Source of the DNA: Planctomycetaceae bacterium | GTDB lineage: Bacteria; Planctomycetota; Planctomycetia; Pirellulales; Pirellulaceae | Direction: 5' to 3' | Length of the DNA stretch: 13,895 nucleotides | Assembly: GCA_018658605.1 (NCBI GenBank) | Contig: JABHUV010000354.1 | Span: forward strand, 1 to 13,895 | Shown here: in pieces, positions 1-6,234 of the stretch | Position numbering within the stretch: position 1 is the first letter of the stretch | Layout: each line of letters starts with the position of its first letter | Notes under the pieces: model-generated | Databases searched by the model: none | The model's input: only the letters and a program-made list of their open reading frames with translations | What the model was told of the DNA's origin: nothing | Position numbers and translations under genes: made by a program

Positions 1-2
1 CG

Positions 3-785
3 GCTAGTGATGATGCTGAGCGACAGGTGCTTGCTAATGGCTTCGAAACTTTCCTCAATGAAGTCAGCAGGACGTCGGAAGAGTTTACCGTTCGGCATTG
101 GGTTGGCGTCACGATGCAGAGTCTCGGTAACGGATTTGAGGTCAACGGCGAGATAACGCCTCAAGCCAAAGTGTATTATGAAAAAGCGATCGCGCAGTTT
201 ACTGCAATTAAAACAGCAGGCAAAGCGGATCCAACTTGGGTACACGAAGACCCTGCGATGGCGAAGGCATATATTGGTTCGATTCGCGTACATCTGGCTC
301 AAGTCATGAAGAAGATCGGTGATTACCCCGCAGCCTCGACGGAGCTTGCTTACATTCTGTTAGCGACACCATCAAACGTCAGTGTTCAAATAGAAGCCGC
401 GCGCACTTATAGTGAATTAGGTATGCTGGAAAAAGATACGGCTAAATATTTGCTATCCATAGGGGGTGCGCGTAAATTAAAAAGCGGTGACAATTTAATC
501 TGGGGTTGGCGAAAAATAAGCCGATTAACACTAGGGAAAGACGCATTCAAAAACGAATATTATGAGGCTCGTTTGGGGATTGCTGTGGCTCGTTTGGGTT
601 ATGCAATGTTGAAGACGGGTGAAGACAAAAAGAAATATTTAGGTTATGCCAAATTAGAGGTGCTCAACACACAGAAAATAAACCCAGAACTTGGAGGGCC
701 AGAGTTCAAGGCTCGATTTGATACGGTGTTAAGGCAAATTCAAAAAGCTCTGGGTGAAAGAGTTACAGGTTTAGCAAACAAGTAG
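3..785 (+). CDS. TPR-like repeat protein, 3' end (5'-truncated by window edge)
   Basis: The reading frame is open from the first full codon at position 3 to a TAG at 783-785, with no stop upstream, so the gene begins outside the window. The GTG at 27 is only an internal candidate start. About 260 residues are visible. They are mostly amphipathic helix with TPR-like pairs, for example the stretch around DYPAASTELAYILLATPSNV, and tandem Ala/Tyr/Leu-rich helices near YYEKAIAQF. No catalytic motif or membrane span is seen. It precedes a secreted TPR protein and ExbB/ExbD genes in the same direction, so it is probably a periplasmic or envelope scaffold in that operon. The start, any signal peptide and the repeat number cannot be judged here. 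The TPR assignment is inferred from helix pattern and context. Confidence 0.75.
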   Translation, partial: ASDDAERQVLANGFETFLNEVSRTSEEFTVRHWVGVTMQSLGNGFEVNGEITPQAKVYYEKAIAQFTAIKTAGKADPTWVHEDPAMAKAYIGSIRVHLAQVMKKIGDYPAASTELAYILLATPSNVSVQIEAARTYSELGMLEKDTAKYLLSIGGARKLKSGDNLIWGWRKISRLTLGKDAFKNEYYEARLGIAVARLGYAMLKTGEDKKKYLGYAKLEVLNTQKINPELGGPEFKARFDTVLRQIQKALGERVTGLANK

Positions 786-811
786 AGTTAGCCTAGCGTG
801 GTTATGAGGAA

Positions 812-848
812 AATGCTGCTTTCGCCCCTACGCGGATAGCAGCCGATT
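812..848 (+). other. Intergenic stem-loop between the two TPR genes
   Basis: GCTGCT (815-820) pairs perfectly with AGCAGC (838-843). Inside it, CGC (823-825) can pair with GCG (832-834), and outside it AAT (812-814) can pair with ATT (846-848) across a 2-base bulge. No T-run follows, so a simple intrinsic terminator is unlikely. It may be an mRNA processing or stability element within the operon, or chance. The rest of the 786-876 gap shows nothing else. Confidence 0.3.
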
Positions 849-876
849 GATAAAAAGATAAATAGGGACATTACTA

Positions 877-1944
877 ATGATCAAACGATTGCAACTTATT
901 AAGCTCGTGCTATTGTCGAGTCTGTTTTTGGTCGGTACGACTGCTGTGCAAGCTCAGGTCAAAGATCAAATTTACTTGATCAGCAGTCCTGATAATTCGG
1001 TGAAGGGCTTAATTGACTCGATTACCAAGAACGAAGTGACCGTGCGAGTTGACGGTGTGCCGCGTAAGTTGGCTGCCAATGACATATCGCGGATCCAATT
1101 TGTGGATTCCCCTACGGAAGTCTTGCAAGCGGCCGCGATGTTTAAAAACGGGCGGTTAAAAGATGCTCGAGCCGAACTTGTAAAGGTGAATCTTGAAGCG
1201 ATCCAGAATAATTTTGTTAAACAGGATGTTGCATATATGCTTGCCGCAGTGGATGCCCATAGCGCTCTTGCTGGTGACGGCGATAAAATACAAGCTGGTT
1301 CTGCGTTAGTCACGTTTTTGCAACAACATGCTGATAGCTACCATTATTATGTAGCTGTCGAGTTATTCGGTGATTTAGCGTACACGGTGGGAAGTTTTGA
1401 TAAGGCTGCTGAATATTACACTATTTTAACAACATCACCATGGCCAGAATTGCAAATCAAAGGGACGTTGCGATTAGCTAATTCAACAGTCGGTAAAGCC
1501 GAATTTGCCAATGCGTTGATCATGTTCGAGAAAGTGGCTGCGTTTCCAGCGACGACGTCGTTGCTGCAAAGGACCGTATCTGAGGCAAAAGCTGGTCAAG
1601 CAAGGTGTTTGGGTGCAACGGGAAAAGCAGCAGCCGGCATTGCTCTGACGGATAAGTTGATTAAGGACAATGATCCTAAAACGCAGAAAGAGTTATTTGC
1701 TCAAGCATACAATGCTCAAGGTATTTGTTACCGCAGCAATAAACAACCCAAAGATGCTATCCTTGCGTTTCTACACACCCACTTAATATTTAACGAGTCT
1801 GCTGATGCACATGCGGAATCACTGTATCACTTGTCCCAGTTGTGGACCGAGGTTAGTAAAGCGGATCGTGCTCAAGACAGCAAACGTTTGCTGCGAGAAA
1901 AGTATCCAGGTACCTTTTGGGAACAAAAATCAAGAGCAGAATAA
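877..1944 (+). CDS. Secreted TPR-repeat protein of the ExbB/ExbD locus
   Basis: This is a 355-residue protein. Residues 1-26 form a signal peptide: basic MIKR, a hydrophobic core, then VQA before the likely cleavage site. Residues about 30-78 form a beta-rich module (IYLISS, GLIDSIT, EVTVRVDG, DISRIQF), a type often found at the start of planctomycete TPR proteins. From about residue 80 to the end the protein is helical with degenerate TPR units, for example ELFGDLAYTVGSFDKAAEYY (162-181) and a pair at about 275-305. No enzymatic motif is seen. It lies 91 bp after another TPR gene and 186 bp before exbB, so a periplasmic or outer-face partner of the proton channel is the natural guess. The ATG at 877 has only a weak purine stretch (AGGGA) upstream. 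Molecular function is unknown. Confidence 0.85.
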   Translation: MIKRLQLIKLVLLSSLFLVGTTAVQAQVKDQIYLISSPDNSVKGLIDSITKNEVTVRVDGVPRKLAANDISRIQFVDSPTEVLQAAAMFKNGRLKDARAELVKVNLEAIQNNFVKQDVAYMLAAVDAHSALAGDGDKIQAGSALVTFLQQHADSYHYYVAVELFGDLAYTVGSFDKAAEYYTILTTSPWPELQIKGTLRLANSTVGKAEFANALIMFEKVAAFPATTSLLQRTVSEAKAGQARCLGATGKAAAGIALTDKLIKDNDPKTQKELFAQAYNAQGICYRSNKQPKDAILAFLHTHLIFNESADAHAESLYHLSQLWTEVSKADRAQDSKRLLREKYPGTFWEQKSRAE

Positions 1945-2130
1945 TCGACAATCATTCGCTCCCGATCTTTTATTTTGGCGACCGTTCGGGAATAATACAG
2001 AGTCCATTGCACCGGACATTAATCATAATCACATCCCATAAAATAACAGACAAATACTAACATTTTACTTATGCGGTACTTTTGTACCACACTCAACAAT
2101 GAGTTTTAGATTCAAAGAACGGAGACAATA
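1945..2130. other. Leader region upstream of exbB with two small dyads
   Basis: No gene is seen here. TCCCGA (1960-1965) and TCGGGA (1986-1991) form a 6-bp inverted repeat with a 20-base loop just after the TPR stop. GGTAC (2075-2079) and GTACC (2084-2088) flank TTTT about 42 bases before exbB. Neither is followed by a strong T-run. I could not find a convincing -35/-10 pair. The region could hold a promoter or processing site that sets exbB expression apart from the TPR genes, but that is inference. Confidence 0.25.
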
Positions 2131-2991
2131 ATGGTTCAATTAGCAATTCCAGCGTGGCCCAAATGGATTTTGACAGGGCTAACGGCATTAGCGCTAGTTG
2201 TCGGTTTGGGCGATTCGCTCAGCCTTAACATGACATCGGTGGTGGTTGCCCAAGATGAATTGCCAGAGGAAAACGCGCCAGAAGAGGACGTTGCGGAACC
2301 AGCTCCGGCCAATAATGAAAATGAGGCGGCACCAGCCGACGACGAAGATTTGGCAGCGCAAGAAACGTCTTATCTGACTTGGGTGTATGAAGCACTTGGT
2401 GTCGGCTATATGTTAATTTTTCTCGGACTTTCTTTTACGCTCGTAGCCCTGTTGGTCATGAACATGATTACCGGTGCTCGTAGTAAAGTTTGTCCGGTGC
2501 ATCTAGTCGAAGACTTTGAAGAGATGCTCGACAATAAGCAATATCAAGACGCTTACGAATTAGCCAAGGAACACGAATCGGTACTAGGTTCTGTTCTGTC
2601 AGCTGGTTTAGCGAAGCTGTCAGCTGGGTATCCTCAGGCTATCGAAGCGATGCAGGAAATTGGTGAAGAAGAGAACATGAAGCTTGAGCATCGATTGAGT
2701 TATATGGCTTTAATTGGAACGATATCTCCGATGGTTGGATTGTTTGGAACTGTTCACGGGATGATCTCCGCGTTTCAGGTTATCGCAACGGGCGGATCGA
2801 CGCCGGAAGCTTCCGAGCTGGCTGGTGGCATCTCAACGGCTTTGTTTACTACTCTGCTTGGACTGGCGATCGCCATTCCAGCTATTGCTATGTATAACAT
2901 TCTCAAAAATCGCGTAGCACGACTAATGCTAGAAGTAGGCATTCTCAGTGAGGGATTGATGGGTCGATTTGAAGGTGTGGGCAAGAAATAG
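2131..2991 (+). CDS. exbB: MotA/TolQ/ExbB-family proton channel protein with N-terminal signal and acidic linker
   Basis: This 286-residue protein would be the pore-forming inner-membrane subunit of a proton-motive-force transducer. Residues about 11-40 are hydrophobic and end in VVVA-QDE, like a signal peptide. Residues about 41-77 are rich in Glu, Asp, Ala and Pro. TM1 lies at about 91-113, followed by a cytoplasmic domain. TM2 lies at about 192-216 with the family motif GLFGTVHGM (203-211), and TM3 at about 237-256 in the block TALFTTLLGLAIAIPA, with Thr240/Thr241 near the polar pore position. If the signal is cleaved, the N terminus is periplasmic, matching ExbB topology. GGAGA sits 5 bases before the ATG. 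Two ExbD genes follow at once. TolQ or a MotA relative are alternatives by name only; the pairing with ExbD/TolR proteins fits ExbB/TolQ. Confidence 0.93.
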   Translation: MVQLAIPAWPKWILTGLTALALVVGLGDSLSLNMTSVVVAQDELPEENAPEEDVAEPAPANNENEAAPADDEDLAAQETSYLTWVYEALGVGYMLIFLGLSFTLVALLVMNMITGARSKVCPVHLVEDFEEMLDNKQYQDAYELAKEHESVLGSVLSAGLAKLSAGYPQAIEAMQEIGEEENMKLEHRLSYMALIGTISPMVGLFGTVHGMISAFQVIATGGSTPEASELAGGISTALFTTLLGLAIAIPAIAMYNILKNRVARLMLEVGILSEGLMGRFEGVGKK

Positions 2992-2997
2992 AAACCG

Positions 2998-3471
2998 ATG
3001 CGAATTAAAAAACAAAAAACCGAAATCCTCGAAGGCGATTTAACGCCGATGATTGACATGACGTTTCAGTTGATCGCTTTCTTTATGGTGCTGATTAATT
3101 TCACCCAGAGCGAAACTAACGACATGGTTCAATTACCGGATAGTGCGCTGGCGAAACCACCAGATTCGCAATTGGAGAATCTCGTGATTATTCATCTTGG
3201 TCAGGACGGTACGGCCGTCATGAACCAAACCGAAGTGAATTATCTTGGCCTGCGTCATTATCTGGACGTTGAATATTATCGCATCGACGTTCAAACGATG
3301 GACAATCCCAAGGAAACGACTATAGTTATTCGTGCTCACAGGGCTGCCAAAGGGGGAATGGTGCAGGAGTTGATTGAGATTTGCCAAGAGGCAGGTTTTG
3401 AGAATTTTGCCTTACGCGCCGAAGAAAATATTAATAGCGCTCCCAAATATATAACTCCATTAGGAGGCTAA
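2998..3471 (+). CDS. exbD: ExbD/TolR-family biopolymer transport protein, first copy
   Basis: This 157-residue single-span protein has a short cytoplasmic N terminus (MRIKKQKTEILEGDL). It then has the family signature LTPMIDMTFQLIAFFMVLI at 15-33, in which Asp20 matches the proton-carrying aspartate of ExbD/TolR. Residues about 40-157 form a periplasmic domain that begins with the usual QLPDSALAKP-type strand. It starts 6 bases after the exbB stop, with no strong ribosome binding site, so translation probably depends on exbB. In the known family, an ExbD pair sits inside an ExbB pentamer and couples proton flow to an envelope partner. The periplasmic half differs clearly from that of the next gene, suggesting two roles or a mixed dimer. 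Confidence 0.93.
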   Translation: MRIKKQKTEILEGDLTPMIDMTFQLIAFFMVLINFTQSETNDMVQLPDSALAKPPDSQLENLVIIHLGQDGTAVMNQTEVNYLGLRHYLDVEYYRIDVQTMDNPKETTIVIRAHRAAKGGMVQELIEICQEAGFENFALRAEENINSAPKYITPLGG

Positions 3472-3482
3472 CTGAGATAACA

Positions 3483-3971
3483 ATGAAGATACGTAATACT
3501 GGTGGCGCCGGTGAAAAAATTGAACTGCAGATGACTCCGATGATTGACATCGTGTTTCAACTGCTAGTGTTTTTCATTATGACGTTCAAAATTGTGGCGA
3601 TGGAGGGTGATTTTAATATCCGCATGCCAGCGGCGTCACCACAAGCTGCGCCGCCAGATCAAATGGAGTTTCCACCGATGAAGCTATACTTGTCTGGTAA
3701 TGAAGATGGCACTCTGGCTGGTATACGCTTAAACGAAGAGAGCTTGCCGACGGTGCAGCATTTGAATTCACGAATCCAAGAGTTGATTGGTACCGATGGA
3801 GGTCCGAGTCGCGACACTGCTGAAATTGAAGTTGGTTTTGATTATGATTTGCATTATGAGTGGGTGATTGGCGCAATTACCGCAGTGTCTGGGACTAAAG
3901 ACATGAATGGCAATGTTGTGCGATTAATCGAAAAGATCCGATTTAATACGCCTGAGCCACCGAACGAATAG
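3483..3971 (+). CDS. exbD: ExbD/TolR-family biopolymer transport protein, second copy
   Basis: This 162-residue single-span protein has the signature MTPMIDIVFQLLVFFIMTF at 17-35, with Asp22 as the conserved membrane aspartate. After the span comes EGDFNIRMPAASPQAAP, then a periplasmic alpha/beta domain. The last residues (NTPEPPNE) are polar. It starts 11 bases after the first ExbD stop. An AGGAGG at 3462-3467 lies 15 bases from the ATG, further than usual, and partly inside the previous gene. It is the last gene of the operon and faces the xer gene 34 bp away. Two adjacent unequal ExbD genes behind one ExbB are common in planctomycetes and some other phyla. No TonB or TolA is seen nearby. 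Confidence 0.93.
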   Translation: MKIRNTGGAGEKIELQMTPMIDIVFQLLVFFIMTFKIVAMEGDFNIRMPAASPQAAPPDQMEFPPMKLYLSGNEDGTLAGIRLNEESLPTVQHLNSRIQELIGTDGGPSRDTAEIEVGFDYDLHYEWVIGAITAVSGTKDMNGNVVRLIEKIRFNTPEPPNE

Positions 3972-4005
3972 AATCGCGTCCGATTCCGCTAGTGTTTGGT
4001 TTTTG
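3971..4005 (+). terminator. Weak candidate terminator after the ExbD genes
   Basis: GAATCG (3971-3976) and CGATTC (3981-3986) form a perfect 6-bp stem with a CGTC loop. A T-rich stretch (TGTTTGGTTTTT) starts 6 bases after the stem. It lies between convergent genes, where termination is expected. The stem is short and the T-tract is displaced, so confidence is low. Confidence 0.3.
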
Positions 4006-4944
4006 CTATGCCCGCGGGTGGAATTCTTTGTGCACTTTTTGCAAGTGGGACTGGTCTACATGCGTATAGATTTGAGTGGTCGCAATGCTGGCGTGCCCAA
4101 GAAGTTCTTGTAGTTGGCGCAGGTCAGCGCCTCCAGCGAGCATATGTGTGGCAAAGCTATGCCGCAGTGAATGTGGGCTGATGGAATTGGGCGCGCCGAT
4201 GCGAGCGGCATATTTTTTTACGAGTTCCCAAATGGCCTCTCGCCGCAACGACTTACCTGTGCGACTGAGCAGCAGTGAATTAGAAAGGGCTTGTTCGTCT
4301 ACGAGCTTGGGACGTTCATGTTCAAGATAATTTGAGATCGATTGAACCGCTTGTTTTGCTAAAGGTACCAACCTTTGCTTTCCACCTTTACCATGATATT
4401 TACAATAGGCTTCATCCAAATGCGTGTTGGCGACTGTGAGATGTGAAACCTCTGATGCTCGACATCCGGTGGCGTACAGAAGTTCCAGAAGTGCGCGGTC
4501 GCGTAGTGGATAACTATCACGATGGTTGGGAGCATTGAGCAGACGCTGGACACTGCCAGGGGTTAAAATCTCTGGTATGCGTTGCCATAATTTTTGACTG
4601 CCTAAAAGCTCAGCTTTGTTTTCGGAGAGAATTCCTTCAAGTTGTAGAAATCGAAAGAAAACTCGCAGCGACACGATATTGCGAGCGATACTGCTTGGTG
4701 CGAGGTTGTGTTTTTTCAGTGTTGAGATGAAGTCGGACAATTTAGTAATGGAAAGCTTGGCGATCTTGCGTTTTCCAAGCCAATGATTAAATCGGATGAT
4801 GTCACGGCGATAGGCAGCAATGCTGTTTTCAGCTAAATGACATTCATTGCGCAGATACTGAACAAAGGCAGCAACAGTATTACCCATGACCGGTGGCTGC
4901 GTTTTTAAGGCGTTACGTTTTATTCGGCTGCGTAGTAAACGCAT
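4006..4944 (-). CDS. xerD: XerC/XerD-type site-specific tyrosine recombinase
   Basis: This 312-residue tyrosine recombinase would resolve chromosome dimers at dif in the normal Xer role. The N-terminal SAM-like core-binding domain covers about 22-110 (FVQYLRNECHLAENSIAAYR). The catalytic domain covers about 125-312 and carries the full set: Arg162 (TGCRASE), Lys186 (GKGGKQR), His258 and Arg261 (HSLRH), His284 (LGHAS) and Tyr293 (IYTHV). All are intact, so it should be active. Length and motif spacing match Xer housekeeping enzymes rather than integron or phage integrases. XerC versus XerD cannot be settled by eye. Met20 (codon at 4885-4887) gives 293 residues and is an equally plausible start; neither start has a good ribosome binding site. 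It is transcribed toward the ExbD genes, and no attachment repeat or cargo is seen beside it. Confidence 0.9.
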   Translation of the reverse strand: MRLLRSRIKRNALKTQPPVMGNTVAAFVQYLRNECHLAENSIAAYRRDIIRFNHWLGKRKIAKLSITKLSDFISTLKKHNLAPSSIARNIVSLRVFFRFLQLEGILSENKAELLGSQKLWQRIPEILTPGSVQRLLNAPNHRDSYPLRDRALLELLYATGCRASEVSHLTVANTHLDEAYCKYHGKGGKQRLVPLAKQAVQSISNYLEHERPKLVDEQALSNSLLLSRTGKSLRREAIWELVKKYAARIGAPNSISPHSLRHSFATHMLAGGADLRQLQELLGHASIATTQIYTHVDQSHLQKVHKEFHPRA

Positions 4945-5214
4945 ATTTTCGTTGTCTTTAGAAAGAGATATACAGAAAAGAAATAATAACCACCCACAAT
5001 AGAATTCGACTATGCTACGGAAGAATCTACACTGTGCATTTTATCAGAGTAAACAACGCTTGGCGCACCATTTGGTTATACCGATTATAACGGTCAGCAA
5101 GAAGTATTTTGATGAAGCCGCGGATGATTTGTGGCAAGACGTAAGTTAATTAACCTCTCAGGGCGAAGATAGTATAGTGATGTATCGGTTGTTTTTGTGA
5201 AGTCGAGTGTGCAG
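4945..5214. other. Divergent intergenic region between xer and galE
   Basis: No assured gene is present in this 270-base stretch. GTTATA (5075-5080) and TATAAC (5086-5091) form a 6-bp inverted repeat around CCGAT, overlapped by an ACCG/CGGT pair. A 45-codon ORF runs from ATG 5012 to TAA 5149, with a hydrophobic middle (LVIPIITV) and acidic end (FDEAADDLWQDV). It has no visible ribosome binding site and I do not call it a gene. The galE promoter candidate is listed separately. No clear promoter for the leftward xer gene was found. Confidence 0.3.
5150..5178 (+). promoter_or_regulatory. Candidate sigma-70-type promoter for galE
   Basis: TTAACC (5150-5155) matches four of six bases of the -35 consensus. 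After a 17-base spacer, TATAGT (5173-5178) matches five of six at -10. It would start transcription about 30 bases before the ATG at 5215. The match is to the general bacterial consensus; planctomycete promoters may differ. Confidence 0.4.
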
Positions 5215-6234
5215 ATGAATATATTAGTGACAGGAGCAGCGGGCTACATCGGAAGTCATACGTGTCGTTACTTAGCCGCACACGGATACCAGATTGTTGC
5301 GTATGACAATTTAAGCCGAGGACATCGACAAGCTGTCGAGCGTGCGGTACCTAACCACCCATTTATTCTCGGCGACTTGCACGACGTATCGTTGTTACGT
5401 GGCACCATGCAGCAGTACCAGATCGACGCTGTCGTTCATTTCGCTGCGTTTGCGTTAGTCGGGGAATCTGTTGAAAACCCCGAGTTGTATCAACACAATA
5501 ATGTAGAGGGTACACGGTGCTTGATCGAAGCAACAACTAAAGAGCATGTTCAAAAGTTTGTGTTTTCTAGCACCACCGCGATTTATGGTGAACCAGAAAC
5601 CATACCGATTACAGAGTCTTGCCCTGCTCGACCGATCAGTCCCTATGGTCAAACAAAATTAGATGTTGAGCAATTACTAGGACAAGCTAATGCCGAACAG
5701 GGTATGGGGTTCGCGGCGCTGCGGTACTTTAATGCAGCTGGGGCTGACTCTGCGGGCGATATCGGTGAGGATCATGACCCAGAAACGCACTTAATCCCCA
5801 TCGTTTTACAAGTCGCGTTGGGGCAACGTGAAAACATTTCCGTATTTGGCGATGACTATGCGACACCTGATGGTACGTGCGTGCGTGACTATGTGCACGT
5901 ATTGGACCTCGCTGACGCTCATTTACGGGCGTTGGACCGACTACAGAAGGGGCAGTCAATTCAAGTGAATCTGGGATCCGGTACGGGACATTCGGTAATG
6001 GAGATTATTGAGGCAGCGCGAACAGTGACTGGGCACGAAATTCCAATGACTGTGGTCGATAGACGCCCGGGTGATCCGCCATTATTAATCGCTGATAATC
6101 AACTAGCTCGCGATACGCTGGGTTGGGAACCCCAGCATTCCAGTCTTGAGGAGATTATGTCGACGGCTTGGAAATGGCATCAATCGCATTCACAGGGTTA
6201 CCCCTCCACCAATGACAAGGCGAAGGGATCATAA
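5215..6234 (+). CDS. galE: UDP-glucose 4-epimerase
   Basis: GalE interconverts UDP-glucose and UDP-galactose with bound NAD in the cytoplasm, feeding galactose use and envelope sugars. The protein has 339 residues from ATG 5215, the usual GalE length. The NAD-binding GAAGYIGSH is at 7-15 and Asp31 closes the second strand (AYDN). SSTTAIYG (118-125) holds the catalytic hydroxyl residue, and Tyr144 and Lys148 form the YxxxK pair. RDYVHVLDLADAH (224-236) and RRPGDPP (283-289) are family signatures. An in-frame GTG at 5197 would add six residues, but the protein family begins MNILVTG. Leu291 occupies the place of E. coli Tyr299, the residue that limits N-acetylated sugars, so the substrate range could be broader (inference). 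It overlaps the next gene by one base. Confidence 0.96.
   Translation: MNILVTGAAGYIGSHTCRYLAAHGYQIVAYDNLSRGHRQAVERAVPNHPFILGDLHDVSLLRGTMQQYQIDAVVHFAAFALVGESVENPELYQHNNVEGTRCLIEATTKEHVQKFVFSSTTAIYGEPETIPITESCPARPISPYGQTKLDVEQLLGQANAEQGMGFAALRYFNAAGADSAGDIGEDHDPETHLIPIVLQVALGQRENISVFGDDYATPDGTCVRDYVHVLDLADAHLRALDRLQKGQSIQVNLGSGTGHSVMEIIEAARTVTGHEIPMTVVDRRPGDPPLLIADNQLARDTLGWEPQHSSLEEIMSTAWKWHQSHSQGYPSTNDKAKGS

Noticed and set aside
972..1313. Minus-strand ORF of 113 codons inside the secreted TPR gene
   Set aside because: It has no ribosome binding site or family motif, and the plus strand carries a protein with a clear signal peptide and helical repeats.
4006..4944. Tyrosine recombinase as an integron or phage integrase
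   Set aside because: Its length and motif spacing match Xer, and no attachment repeats, cassettes or phage genes are seen on either side.
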